64,000 nucleotides of DNA from Candidatus Obscuribacter sp. (GCA_016712465.1 JADJQZ010000001.1:496001-560000); one strand, 5' to 3'. Positions 18,152 to 27,378 are shown, numbered from the stretch's first letter. The notes: a model not told the origin generated them from the sequence alone. Made by a program: numbers and translations.

Positions 18152-20911
18152 ATGAAAGAGCAGGCAAAAATTTGTTCAAAGTGCCGCAGAAGCATAATTT
18201 CTGAGGAGCGGCGTGGTTCGCTTACCTCATTTTTGCTCTCCGACTTGAGCTGTTGTTGCGGTCAGAGAAATGCCCCCGGCGGTCGCCTGGCCGGCGATTC
18301 CAACGCCGGTATCTGTCGGCGATGTGGCAAAGTGGTACCGGCCTTGAGCCGCCCCGGCAGCATGACGGCATTTTTCTTCAAAGATATGCGCTGTCAGTGC
18401 AAGTCGCCGCTGGTGGACGGTGCCGGTCGTAGTGGTGACGGGCTTAATAAGGGCGCTAAAGGGCTGCCCGCTGGGTCGCTGGCCACCCGCTATGGCGGCG
18501 GCGAACTTTTACAGAAGCGCACTGCCGCCCGCACGGCCATGCGAACTCGCCGGGCGGGGGCCGTGCAGGCTGCTGTCTTGCTGGCGCCAGGCGCGGTAAT
18601 TGGCGGCTGCTACAAGCTTGTGGAACTGGCCGGGCAGGGTGGTATGGGTTCGATTTATCGGGCCAGGCACACGGTATTAGGCCGCCAGTGTGCCGTTAAG
18701 TTCCTTGCACCGTCGATGGTGTCGGAGCAGAGCTGGCGAATGTTCCAGAACGAGGCAAAAATAATCTCCGCCCTGCAGCACCATACTATTTGCCAGGTCT
18801 ATGATCTGGGATTGCATGAAGGAAGTCTGCCTTACTATGCCATGGATTTCATCCACGGTGAAACTCTGGCTGAAACCATAGACAGGCAGGGGCCGCTTTC
18901 GGTAGGTGCGGCCCTGGAGCTTTTCGTCAAGGTCTGCGAGGGGCTTTCTTATGCCCACAGAAGAGGCGTGGTGCACAAAGATTTGAAGCCGGCCAATATA
19001 ATGCTCACCGTGGATGGTGGCGATGAGATCGAGGTGAAAATTCTTGATTTTGGAATTTCCGATCTGGGAGAAGCCTGGCAAAGTCGTCGCGAACATTCTA
19101 GAGTGAAAGCGGGGGCTGAAAGGCTTTCGGCGCCGGATTTGAGTGAAGTAATCGGTAGTGCCGCTTACATGAGCCCCGAGCAGTTTCGAGGGCGCGACAT
19201 TGACCGCCGCTCGGATATTTACAATTTGGGTTGTGCTCTTTTTGAGACCTTGAGCGGAGTGCCACCCTTTACCGGTGACGGTTTTGAAGAATTGGAGGCA
19301 GCCCATCGTAAGGCGGAGCCGCCCAGTCTGCATTCTGTAACCGGCATCAAGTTTCCCTCCGGTGTGGAAGCAGTCCTCAGTAAGTGTCTGGAAAAATCGC
19401 CCGAACGAAGATATCAGAGTGTCAATGAGCTTTCCATCGACATGGAGCGTGTTCTGGCTGTTAAACCTTTACAGTTTGCCCGAGATAAGGAGAGCGAGTT
19501 ACTCGCTGCCCAGGTTGTCGGGCAGAAGGCTGCATCGAACCGACAGGCGGTACTATTGGTGCTGGGCTTGACTATAGCCATTGTAGTGCCACTTACTGGG
19601 GTAGGCGCCTTACTTTACTGGATGCAGCTGGACCGCTCTCTGCAACTTCATGGATCTGGCAAGACTGAGCAAGGGGATGCAAGCTCTTCATCGAAGGTGC
19701 GGCTTGCAAACCTTCCGAAGTCGTTGCCGATTGAGGAAGCGGACATAAAGAAGGTGTCGAGACCGGCGGGGAATGAAGATGAAGGCAATCTCGGGCATGC
19801 CACCAGGGGACCAATGTCCTCAGCCTATAACGATTTGACGGCTCGCGCCCTGAAAGCTGTGCCGGCTGAAAGGAACACTGCCGACTTGCTTCAGGATACG
19901 CTCCCCTTTGACGCAGACAAGAGTAGCCTTGACTTGCTGCAGAAGATGAAAATAGCGCCTGGTTCCTTCTCTTCCGGCATTGTTAAGGAGAATGATGTTG
20001 CCGTCAGGCGTTTCAAGTTTCCTGGGTTGCGCCTTCTGGGTACCCTGGTTTTAACCGACGAGAATGGGTACGTCGTCAACCGGGTTGCATGTGACGGCAG
20101 CTTGGCTGTGCCTGCCAAGTATTCGCTCACTTATCGACCGCCGTATTTTCCTTCTCATATCTTTGGGAAAGTGCTTGCCGGCTTTGGTAAAGGGGACCTA
20201 TTCGGCCTCGATCTTTATGCGTATTCTGAGAACGTTGGCGAACTCTCTAATTGTCTCGGGATTGTTTCAAAGACCTGTCCCGATCTGAAGAAGCTGATGT
20301 TGACCCTCTCCGCAGCTTCGACGCAGCCCGATGCGGTTGCTCGTTCTTGTCCGGCCAGTTCGCTCCTGGCTCTACAGCAACTAAAACAGTTAAAGGAGCT
20401 TTCCATCACGGGCAGGGGCGACGGTCTTCTGGTAGCTTTACCGCCATTGCCACAGTTGGAGAGTTTGCGTGCGTATGGTCTGAATGATGTTTCGGAGCTA
20501 ATCCGCTTGCGGGCGAAACCGGCCTCACGCAATAGACTTTTAAACCTGCGTATATCTGGTGCCAATATTGCTGCCGGTGAGTTGAAGTATTTTCTAGAGT
20601 TACCAGGTTTGCAGTCTTTGAGTATTCAGGGCGGACGGATTGCTCCCGGTGAGATTGATAGAATGGTCGCCTGCCGGAGTCGCAGCCTTACTGATCTCAC
20701 AATTGAACTTGACGAAGCTAGTCTTTCTGGCCTTAAGCCCGCCGCATTTGTCGGTTTGACCAATCTAAAAAATTTGCGGCTGCTAATTCCTAAGGGGCTT
20801 ATGAATAGTAACTCTCGTGCCTGTAAGTCTATTGTTTCGAGTCTCCAATCTGCGTATCCGGGGCTTGTAGTGCACACTACAACTGTTGAGTACGAGCTGT
20901 CAGGTTTTTAG
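18152..20911 (+). CDS. Ser/Thr kinase with tandem N-terminal cysteine modules and LRR-like C-terminal domain
   Basis: A 919-residue membrane kinase. The N-terminal 90 residues hold two copies of a small cysteine module: Cys8/Cys11 with Cys34-36, and Cys55/Cys58 with Cys81/Cys83, each with a G-S-L/M-T-S/A-F link, suggesting zinc binding. The kinase domain has GQGGMGSIYRA, AVKF, HKDLKPAN and DFGIS. HKD replaces HRD, so it is a non-RD kinase and may not need activation-loop phosphorylation. A membrane helix (VLLVLGLTIAIVVPLTGVGA) precedes a Ser-rich linker and an LRR-like domain of about 250 residues that should face outward. Architecture matches the frameshifted kinase two genes upstream. Confidence 0.9.
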   Translation: MKEQAKICSKCRRSIISEERRGSLTSFLLSDLSCCCGQRNAPGGRLAGDSNAGICRRCGKVVPALSRPGSMTAFFFKDMRCQCKSPLVDGAGRSGDGLNKGAKGLPAGSLATRYGGGELLQKRTAARTAMRTRRAGAVQAAVLLAPGAVIGGCYKLVELAGQGGMGSIYRARHTVLGRQCAVKFLAPSMVSEQSWRMFQNEAKIISALQHHTICQVYDLGLHEGSLPYYAMDFIHGETLAETIDRQGPLSVGAALELFVKVCEGLSYAHRRGVVHKDLKPANIMLTVDGGDEIEVKILDFGISDLGEAWQSRREHSRVKAGAERLSAPDLSEVIGSAAYMSPEQFRGRDIDRRSDIYNLGCALFETLSGVPPFTGDGFEELEAAHRKAEPPSLHSVTGIKFPSGVEAVLSKCLEKSPERRYQSVNELSIDMERVLAVKPLQFARDKESELLAAQVVGQKAASNRQAVLLVLGLTIAIVVPLTGVGALLYWMQLDRSLQLHGSGKTEQGDASSSSKVRLANLPKSLPIEEADIKKVSRPAGNEDEGNLGHATRGPMSSAYNDLTARALKAVPAERNTADLLQDTLPFDADKSSLDLLQKMKIAPGSFSSGIVKENDVAVRRFKFPGLRLLGTLVLTDENGYVVNRVACDGSLAVPAKYSLTYRPPYFPSHIFGKVLAGFGKGDLFGLDLYAYSENVGELSNCLGIVSKTCPDLKKLMLTLSAASTQPDAVARSCPASSLLALQQLKQLKELSITGRGDGLLVALPPLPQLESLRAYGLNDVSELIRLRAKPASRNRLLNLRISGANIAAGELKYFLELPGLQSLSIQGGRIAPGEIDRMVACRSRSLTDLTIELDEASLSGLKPAAFVGLTNLKNLRLLIPKGLMNSNSRACKSIVSSLQSAYPGLVVHTTTVEYELSGF

Positions 20912-21009
20912 AATAGTCCGCGAATGGATCGAGCCGGGCTTTCAAGCGTTTGTTATTGGGCGCGGATTTCTTTAGAATAGAGCCGCCTTGGATGTTCAGG
21001 AGATATGAA

Positions 21010-22662
21010 ATGCTCAGTCCCTTTGCTGGTAAGCCCGCCCCCATTGATATGCTTGTCAATGTGCCCCGCCTGGTGACGACCTATTTTAGTGAGAAGCCTG
21101 ATGTCTCAATTGCGGCCGAGCGGGTAGCCTTCGGTACTTCCGGCCATAGAGGGTCGGCATTCAAGCGTGCTTTCAACGAGGATCATATCCTGGCTATCAC
21201 TCAGGCCATTTGTCTCTATCGACAGGAGCAGGGCATCAACGGTCCGCTTTATCTTGGCATCGACACTCATGCCCTTTCCGAGCCGGCCTTTGCCACAGCC
21301 ATGGAGGTGCTGGCCGCCAATGAAGTGAACGTCATGGTGGACAGTCAATTGGGCTTTACCCCCACACCGGCTATTTCTCTGGCTATTTTGACTTATAACA
21401 GAGGACGCAAGAGCGGTCTGGCTGATGGCATAGTCATTACACCCTCCCACAATCCTCCCCAGGACGGGGGCTTCAAGTACAACCCGGCCAACGGTGGACC
21501 GGCGGACACCAATATCACGGCCTGGGTGGAGCAGAAGGCCAACGAGTTTCTGGCCAACAAGTTGCAAGGTGTCAAGCGCGTTAGTTTCAGGCAGGCGATG
21601 GCCGCTTCCACCACTCACAAGTTCGACTTTGTCGATCTCTACGTGAAAGAGTTGAAGAGCGCAGTGGATCTTGATGCCATTGCCTCTTCCGGTTTGAAAG
21701 CCGGCGTAGATCCCCTTGGTGGCGCCGGTGTGGCCTACTGGGAGCGTCTTGCGGCTGAACACAAATTGCCCATCGAAGTGGTGAACCATCGCGTGGATCC
21801 TACTTTCTCTTTTATGTGCGTGGATTGGGACGGTAAGATCCGCATGGATTGCTCCTCGCCTTATGCCATGGCCGGGCTGGTGGAGATGCGCAATCGCTTT
21901 GACATTGCTTTTGCCAACGATACCGACCACGATCGCCACGGCATTGTCACTCCCACCGGCTTGATGAACCCGAACCATTTCCTGGCTGTGGCCATTGACT
22001 ACCTTTTTCAGAATCGCAAACAGTGGCCGCTCCAGGCGGCAATCGGCAAAACTGTTGTCAGCACAGGCTTGATTGATCGTGTGGCGGCGCGTCTTAACCG
22101 CAAGCTGGTAGAAGTGCCGGTGGGATTCAAGTGGTTTGTGGACGGCTTGCTGGACGGTTCCTTTGGCTTCGGCGGTGAAGAGAGCGCCGGGGCATCCTTC
22201 TTGCGCAAAGACGGCTCGGTCTGGACAACAGACAAGGACGGCATTATTCTGGCCCTTTTGTCTGCCGAAATTACGGCTGTAACAGGTAAGGATCCCGGCA
22301 AGCATTACGAGGAGTTGACTAAAGAGTTCGGTACACCCTGTTACGCTCGCATCGATGCGCCGGCTACACCTGAGCAGAAGTCTAAACTGAAAAAGTTGGC
22401 GGCTGAAGATGTGAAAGCTTCCGAGTTTGCCGGTGAGAAGATAACAGGCAAATTCACCAGTGCCGCTGGAAACGGTGAGGCTATCGGCGGACTGAAAGTG
22501 ACAACGGAAAACGGCTGGTTTGCCGCTCGACCTTCCGGTACCGAGGATGTTTATAAAATCTATGCAGAGAGCTTCAAAAGTGAGGCCCACCTGAAAGAGA
22601 TTCAGAGTGCCGCCCAGGAACTGGTAACACAAGTGCTGGCGCCGACACCGCAAAAGGCATAG
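21010..22662 (+). CDS. pgm: Alpha-phosphoglucomutase
   Basis: Interconverts glucose 1-phosphate and glucose 6-phosphate, linking glycolysis to UDP-glucose and glycogen synthesis. Length is 550 residues, matching the E. coli type. Key motifs are FGTSGHRGS at 41-49, the phosphoserine loop TPSHNP with Ser146, the metal loop NDTDHDRHG, the sugar loop GGEESAG and the phosphate loop RPSGTED near the C-terminus. The ATG at 21010 has AGGAG seven bases upstream; an ATG at 20992 and a codon at 20950 are weaker. It stands alone between the kinase and the Usp gene, 72 bp from the latter. Confidence 0.97.
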   Translation: MLSPFAGKPAPIDMLVNVPRLVTTYFSEKPDVSIAAERVAFGTSGHRGSAFKRAFNEDHILAITQAICLYRQEQGINGPLYLGIDTHALSEPAFATAMEVLAANEVNVMVDSQLGFTPTPAISLAILTYNRGRKSGLADGIVITPSHNPPQDGGFKYNPANGGPADTNITAWVEQKANEFLANKLQGVKRVSFRQAMAASTTHKFDFVDLYVKELKSAVDLDAIASSGLKAGVDPLGGAGVAYWERLAAEHKLPIEVVNHRVDPTFSFMCVDWDGKIRMDCSSPYAMAGLVEMRNRFDIAFANDTDHDRHGIVTPTGLMNPNHFLAVAIDYLFQNRKQWPLQAAIGKTVVSTGLIDRVAARLNRKLVEVPVGFKWFVDGLLDGSFGFGGEESAGASFLRKDGSVWTTDKDGIILALLSAEITAVTGKDPGKHYEELTKEFGTPCYARIDAPATPEQKSKLKKLAAEDVKASEFAGEKITGKFTSAAGNGEAIGGLKVTTENGWFAARPSGTEDVYKIYAESFKSEAHLKEIQSAAQELVTQVLAPTPQKA

Positions 22663-22734
22663 AGAGTCGAATCCTACAGTGCTCTGGTGTTTAGAGCGGC
22701 CACCCGAAAGTTTTGAGGGAGAGATTCAAAAAAG

Positions 22735-23727
22735 ATGTCCTGTAAAGTGCTCATTCCAATAAACGACCAGGAAGCTGCCCTCTATTCCCTTGAATCTGCA
22801 ATGGCCAGGAAGTGGCCTGATGGCGCCCAGTTTATGCTGATGACTGTGGTGGAAGATCTGGCGGCGACCGTGCCGGCAAACCGGGCCGTACACAAAGAAG
22901 TGTTGGCGGCAGAGCAAGCTGAATACCTGGAGTCCATGAAGGGCTGGATCGAGCGGCTTCGAGACTCGCTCTCCCTTGTCTTTCCGGATACTGCTACAGA
23001 AGTAAACTCTGGTGAGATTTGCGAAAAAATCCTGGAAACTGCCGCCACATGGGGGGCTGATTATATTATTCTCGGCTCCCATGAATTTGCTTTTTCCAGT
23101 CGCCTGGCCCTTGGCAGTATTGCTTCTCGCATTCTGGCAAACGCTCCTTGTACGGTGGAGGCTGTGCGTTTCAGGCAGTTGCCGGCTCTTGTGTCTGAGG
23201 GTGTGCCGATCACTCCGGAGAAGATTCGAGAACTGGCCTGTGAGCCACCTCGGCGAGTGCTGGTAGCCACAGACCTTTCCGCCCACTCCGCCGCTGCCGT
23301 TGATTGGGTGTCAGGCGGCTCCTGGAGAAAGGGCACTGAAATCAGGCTTGTCACCATCAGTCTGTCGAACCGGCGTGAATCGGCAGTAGTGGAATTGCAC
23401 TCGGAGAACAAGAGCTTTCTTGGTGAGGAGAAGTATCATCGTTTAATTGAAGACGACTTGCGCGTGCTAGGTACACGCATTCGTGATGCGCAGCCCCATT
23501 GCAAAATCGACGCCTATTTACTGCAAGCGCAAGTCGTTTCTGATGCAATTGCCGAACTATCGCGAGACTGGCAAGCGGATCTGGTTGTGGTCGGAGCCCA
23601 GGGGGCAGGTCGAACGGTTTCTTCTAGAATCGGCTCCAATGCCATTTCAATCATGGATAAATTGCAGTGTTCGGTGATTGCAGTGAAGAAGACCGAAGGT
23701 GAGCCGGTCTATTTCTCCTGGTATTGA
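22735..23727 (+). CDS. Double universal stress protein
   Basis: A 330-residue protein with two fused Usp domains, about 1-150 and 175-330. The second domain has a complete ATP-binding motif, GAQGAG followed nine residues later by GS (G-x2-G-x9-G-S). In the first domain the corresponding GSHEF...GS has lost the second glycine, so only the C-terminal half should bind nucleotide. Such proteins are cytoplasmic and accumulate under stress or starvation; no enzymatic role is implied. A GGGAGAG ribosome site precedes the ATG. The gene follows pgm on the same strand but need not share its transcript. Confidence 0.92.
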   Translation: MSCKVLIPINDQEAALYSLESAMARKWPDGAQFMLMTVVEDLAATVPANRAVHKEVLAAEQAEYLESMKGWIERLRDSLSLVFPDTATEVNSGEICEKILETAATWGADYIILGSHEFAFSSRLALGSIASRILANAPCTVEAVRFRQLPALVSEGVPITPEKIRELACEPPRRVLVATDLSAHSAAAVDWVSGGSWRKGTEIRLVTISLSNRRESAVVELHSENKSFLGEEKYHRLIEDDLRVLGTRIRDAQPHCKIDAYLLQAQVVSDAIAELSRDWQADLVVVGAQGAGRTVSSRIGSNAISIMDKLQCSVIAVKKTEGEPVYFSWY

Positions 23728-23832
23728 ACGGGCTGAATGCGGATTGTTTGACTGTGAAAGTTTCGGAGCATGAGATTGAACGAGAACGAGAACGAGATGT
23801 GTACTTGGATTGTCAAAGAAAGGAAGGATATT

Positions 23833-24231
23833 GTGAAAGCGATGAGAACAAAAAGCATGTTTAGTTATTCCAGTGTGTCTAAGTCGGCGAGCTTGCTGTC
23901 TTTCCTTCTTACCTTGTCGCTTTTCGGTGCAGGGCTGGCAATTTCCAGTGTTTCCTTTTGTGCTCCCGTCCAGGCCAAGAAAATGACGGTCTATGATCGG
24001 CAGGTAGCTCTGAAGAAAGAGATCGACGCCGGCGAAAAAAGCAAAGAGCTGACCCTTAAGGAAGCTAGCAAGCTGAGAGAAAAGCTGGAATCGATAAACG
24101 AGAAGAAGGAAAAAATGCTCGCTAAGAATGGTGGCAAGTTGAGCTACAAAGACGAAGAAAAGATGGAAAAGTGGCTCAATGGCGTCAGTATCGATATTCA
24201 GAAGAAACGGCTGGCCAAGCGCGTGCGGTAG
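23833..24231 (+). CDS. Small exported helical, charged protein
   Basis: A 132-residue protein with a signal peptide (hydrophobic core near residues 20-40, cleavage after PVQA) and a mature part of about 85 highly charged, alpha-helical residues. I recognise no named family. The mature part resembles that of the gene at 39697-40335: both share a K-L-R helix (EASKLR / QANKLR), a following NGG turn (KNGGKLS / ANGGELK) and an acidic helix. The GTG at 23833 is preferred, with AGGAAGG five bases upstream; an ATG at 23842 is a second choice. The next gene starts 27 bp downstream. Confidence 0.65.
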   Translation: MKAMRTKSMFSYSSVSKSASLLSFLLTLSLFGAGLAISSVSFCAPVQAKKMTVYDRQVALKKEIDAGEKSKELTLKEASKLREKLESINEKKEKMLAKNGGKLSYKDEEKMEKWLNGVSIDIQKKRLAKRVR

Positions 24232-24258
24232 TTGGAGCCAGGTTTTGTAGAGGCGCTT

Positions 24259-24855
24259 ATGTGTAGGCAAAGAGTAAGGGTCCTCGTTCTTCTGATGGTT
24301 TGGTTACTGTCCTCAAACAGCGCGCTCAATGCCTCTCCTCCCTATCGAGAACTGGCATTGAAGTACGGCGTGGTTGTACCGGAAAATAACGTTGAGAACG
24401 TTGGTTTTGAAATCAAGGTGGCGCCACCGGTTGCCCGTTCCGGCCAGCCCGTGAAAATTACCTTTGTAGTAAAGAATTTGTCCGGCAATACGATGATTTT
24501 GCCCTGGCAGCATATGTACGCAAGGTGTTTTTCCTATCGGGTGGTTGGTAAGCAGGGAATTGTCTTTTGTGATCCGGAATATGGATTGGCTCCCGGCGCC
24601 AGTGGCGTGGTTAAGCTTAAGGGCGGGGAAACCTATTCCGAGTCGGTTGTCTGGGATCAGCAAAAATTCCTTGGTCCAAGTGACTTTGGTCGCACTCCGG
24701 AGGGACAGGTATCCCCGGGAGATTATGTGATTGCCGCCAGTTTTAATCTGAAGCGCAAAGAGAAAAGAAGTTCCGACCGCTCTGGAGCTACCCGTGACTC
24801 GGCGTCGGCCCTTAAAAGCATCGGTGGTCTGGCTGGAATTTCCATAATGCCTTAA
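24259..24855 (+). CDS. Secreted beta-rich protein of unknown function
   Basis: A 198-residue protein with a signal peptide (core VLLMVWLLSS, cleavage near NAS). The mature part reads as an immunoglobulin-like beta-sandwich: strands VKITFVVKNLSG and GDYVIAASF flank a glycine-rich LAPGASGVVKLKGGETY loop, a pattern shared with BsuPI-type and other secreted Ig-like domains. No catalytic motif is seen. The ATG at 24259 has GAGG six bases upstream. It follows the small helical exported protein, and the two are probably one transcript. The last 30 residues are basic and Ser-rich, probably disordered. Confidence 0.62.
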   Translation: MCRQRVRVLVLLMVWLLSSNSALNASPPYRELALKYGVVVPENNVENVGFEIKVAPPVARSGQPVKITFVVKNLSGNTMILPWQHMYARCFSYRVVGKQGIVFCDPEYGLAPGASGVVKLKGGETYSESVVWDQQKFLGPSDFGRTPEGQVSPGDYVIAASFNLKRKEKRSSDRSGATRDSASALKSIGGLAGISIMP

Positions 24856-24949
24856 TTTTGAACGGTTGGGCGGTTCAGTGAGTATTCTGCTGCTTGCTAA
24901 GGTCAAGTTGTGGGTATGAAATTTTAGGCATCTCGTCAATCCTGCGATA

Positions 24950-24968
24950 GGTTCACCAGGGGTGAGCC
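24950..24968. promoter_or_regulatory. Hairpin in the 5' leader of a small membrane protein gene
   Basis: GGTTCACC and GGTGAGCC pair with one G-U across a 3-base loop. The stem ends 12 bases before the ATG at 24981, and GATAGG flanks it on both sides. It could be an operator or an RNA structure affecting translation of the next gene. Confidence 0.3.
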
Positions 24969-24980
24969 GATAGGGGTAAT

Positions 24981-25130
24981 ATGCAAATACTTGGAATTGT
25001 CTTGATGGTTATTGGGGCCATTATCTGGTGCGGAAACGTTTTCGGTTTTATGCCGACATTTCCGCTGGCCGGTTACCTGACCATAGCGCTGGGTGCCTTT
25101 CTGTCCAAGAAGGCAAAGGCCGGCGCTTAA
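24981..25130 (+). CDS. Small membrane protein (49 aa)
   Basis: A 49-residue open frame with two hydrophobic segments, ILGIVLMVIGAIIWCG and LAGYLTIALGAFL, joined by a short loop NVFGFMPTFP and ending in a basic tail KKAKAGA. This is the pattern of a two-helix hairpin membrane protein. A clear ribosome site, AGGGG, lies five bases before the ATG. No function can be stated. It stands alone between a secreted-protein gene and the CPA1 antiporter; a regulatory or accessory role for the antiporter is only a guess. Confidence 0.6.
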   Translation: MQILGIVLMVIGAIIWCGNVFGFMPTFPLAGYLTIALGAFLSKKAKAGA

Positions 25131-25237
25131 TCCGTCGGCAATGATATCGGGCCTCGCTGCATGCCAAGAAGTATTGGCTGAAGTTGGTGCTTTCTATCGA
25201 TTGTCAGGCTGGCTTCTTTATAATTATTAGTATTGTT

Positions 25238-25257
25238 GAGCATCCTTCAGGACGCTC
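25238..25257. terminator. Possible hairpin terminator
   Basis: GAGC-TCC and GGA-GCTC pair around a TTCA loop with one A/C mismatch, followed by GATTGTTTG. It lies in the 284 bp between the small membrane protein and the antiporter. The T-run is weak, so termination is uncertain. I see no gene in this spacer. Confidence 0.3.
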
Positions 25258-25414
25258 GATTGTTTGCTGCGGTCACTGATTGCGGCATTTGTGCTAGTGC
25301 TATTTGGGGGAGACTCTAGTAGTATAGGTAGACTGGCTCGGTCGGCTTTTCTCTCACTGGTCGGCTTTATTGAAAGAGAGCTGTTTCAGGCGGTGAATTG
25401 AAAGGGCGGTATTG

Positions 25415-27058
25415 ATGCCGGAAACTTTTCATGTCGATGTGTTTGTGGTGCTTCTTATCGTCACCGCTGCGGTAGCTATGACCGTTAAATGGGTTAAGCT
25501 GCCCTACTCGATTGCTTTAGTGATTGTTGGATTGTTCATTGGTGTTTTCCATCTTTTGCCGCCGGTGAAGATGACACCCGAATTGATTTTGCTGATTTTC
25601 TTGCCGGCTGTCTTGTTTGAAGCATCCTGGAACATGGACATTGCCGAGTTGCACGCTAGTTGGCGTCCGGTCACAGCCCTGGCTACTGTCGGGGTAGTTT
25701 TGAATATGCTGGTGGTGGCTCTTGGTATGCACATGCTTGCCGGTGTTCCGCTTCCTCCTGCATTCATTTTTGGGGCGATGGTGGCGGCTACCGACCCGAT
25801 TTCAGTGCTGGCGCTTTTCCGGAAGCTTGGTATGGACAGGCATTTGACCATGCTTTTGGAGGGAGAGAGTCTTTTCAATGATGGAACGGCGGTGGTGCTC
25901 TTTAAGATCGTGCTGGCTATGGTCTTGGCTGGTACAGTCTTTCATCCGACCGCAACCATTGGTCAGTTTTTTGTGGTTGTGCTGGGTGGCGCCACAATTG
26001 GTGCCAGCCTTGGCTATGCCGCCTCTCGTGTTACCAAACTCTTTGATGATCACCTGCTGGAGATTACTCTTACTGCCATTCTGGCCTATGGTTCTTATCT
26101 GTTGGCCGAGCAGATGCATGTATCGGCCGTGCTGAGCGTGGTGGCTGCCGGTGTTGTAATGGGAAACTACGGCAGTCGCACGGCGATGTCGCCCCTTACG
26201 CGCATGGCGGTCAATTCCTTCTGGGAATACACGGCCTTCGTCGTCAATTCCATGATATTTCTTTTGATTGGTCTGCAGGTTCAGTATGATCTGCTCCTCA
26301 AGTATGGTTTGCAGATCTCGGTAGGTATTTTGCTTGTGCTCATTGCCAGAGCCGTGGTTGTTTACGGGCTCTGTCCTTTTATCGGCTCCCGCCAACACAA
26401 AATTCCTATGAAGTGGCGTCATCTCTTGTTCTGGGGAGCTTTGCGCGGCTCTCTTTGTATGGCAATGGCCTTGAGTATTCCGGAAGGCTACAGGTACAAA
26501 GAGATGATCACGATCACTACTTTTGGAGTGGTGCTCTTTACGCTGCTTGTTCCTGGTCTTACCATTGAACCCCTGGTGCGTTTATTGAAGATGACGGTGA
26601 GCGATTCCAGGCAAGAGCAGTATCGAGTTTTGAAAGCTCGATTGATTGCCAAGAAGCGGTCTCTGGCTTTCCTAACTTCTCAATTTAAATCTGGAGCCAT
26701 TTCAGCCGGTTCCTATGAAAAACTCAGTGCCCAGGCGGTGAGCGATAAAGAGACTATCAGAAAGGAAATGGAGGACTTACACCTGGCAGATGCTTCAATC
26801 AAGCAGCTGGAAGAGGAAGAGACTCTCCGTCGAATGCATGATATCGAGAGGGACTGCTTGAAGTCGCTGGTGAAAGAGGGCTTGATTTCAGAGGAAATTT
26901 TGCAAAAGTATCAGGCTGAGCAGGACGTGAAAGTAGCTGAACAGCAAGATGAAAGTGTGCTGCTTGAAGAAATTGAACAGGAAGGGCAAGATGGTTCCGG
27001 TCTGGAAAAAGAAGCGCCGGTAACAACTCTAGAGACTAAGGAAGCAGGTGCTTCCTGA
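25415..27058 (+). CDS. CPA1-type Na+/H+ antiporter
   Basis: A 547-residue inner-membrane cation/proton antiporter with about 12 hydrophobic helices over residues 1-390 and a long charged cytoplasmic tail of about 150 residues. CPA1 signatures are the AATDPISVLALF segment near residue 130 with the ion-site Asp, LLEGESLFNDGTAVVLF shortly after with the conserved Asn-Asp, and an arginine-bearing LFWGALRGSLCMAMALS helix in the second half. It exports Na+ or K+ in exchange for H+. The tail is Glu/Lys-rich and probably a coiled coil with a regulatory role. A TTG at 25412 and an ATG at 25415 are both possible starts. Confidence 0.94.
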   Translation: MPETFHVDVFVVLLIVTAAVAMTVKWVKLPYSIALVIVGLFIGVFHLLPPVKMTPELILLIFLPAVLFEASWNMDIAELHASWRPVTALATVGVVLNMLVVALGMHMLAGVPLPPAFIFGAMVAATDPISVLALFRKLGMDRHLTMLLEGESLFNDGTAVVLFKIVLAMVLAGTVFHPTATIGQFFVVVLGGATIGASLGYAASRVTKLFDDHLLEITLTAILAYGSYLLAEQMHVSAVLSVVAAGVVMGNYGSRTAMSPLTRMAVNSFWEYTAFVVNSMIFLLIGLQVQYDLLLKYGLQISVGILLVLIARAVVVYGLCPFIGSRQHKIPMKWRHLLFWGALRGSLCMAMALSIPEGYRYKEMITITTFGVVLFTLLVPGLTIEPLVRLLKMTVSDSRQEQYRVLKARLIAKKRSLAFLTSQFKSGAISAGSYEKLSAQAVSDKETIRKEMEDLHLADASIKQLEEEETLRRMHDIERDCLKSLVKEGLISEEILQKYQAEQDVKVAEQQDESVLLEEIEQEGQDGSGLEKEAPVTTLETKEAGAS

Positions 27059-27066
27059 AGCTATCT

Positions 27067-27369
27067 TCAGGGCTCAAGCTGCGCCCATGATTTAGAGAGA
27101 ACTGAATGGTTCGGTTCATTGACCGTTATCCAGCGTACATGGGTTTGATGAGCGCTGGCTGCGGCAGATTTGTTCCGGGTTTCAGGTTCATACTCGGGAG
27201 AGTCTTCTTCCATCTGGCTTTGTGCCAGGCGGTTGTAGTAGTAGGCAATTAATTGAATGCGCATCTTGGTGTTGGAGGCATCTTGATTTAGTGCCTCCTC
27301 CAACATCTCAGCATCTTCCGGGCTCAGTCTCATGCCCTTTAAGTAAAGCTCCGTCTCCCGACTGATCAT
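27067..27369 (-). CDS. Short TPR-like protein, possibly truncated
   Basis: A 100-residue soluble protein with a predicted helix pair, RLSPEDAEMLEEAL and MRIQLIAYYYNRL, that resembles one TPR-like unit, then a charged linker and a HVRWITVNEPNHSVL segment. In longer relatives I would expect further helical repeats after this point, so this may be a natural short form or the N-terminal remnant of a longer protein. The start codon region is ATG at 27367-27369. It is convergent with the antiporter (8 bp between stops) and lies 9 bp downstream of the cupin gene on the same strand. Confidence 0.5.
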   Translation of the reverse strand: MISRETELYLKGMRLSPEDAEMLEEALNQDASNTKMRIQLIAYYYNRLAQSQMEEDSPEYEPETRNKSAAASAHQTHVRWITVNEPNHSVLSKSWAQLEP

Positions 27370-27378
27370 GACAATTCT

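Noticed and set aside
18152..20911. Kinase as a pseudokinase because of HKD
   Set aside because: Lys of AVKF, the catalytic Asp and DFG are all present, so it is better read as a non-RD active kinase.
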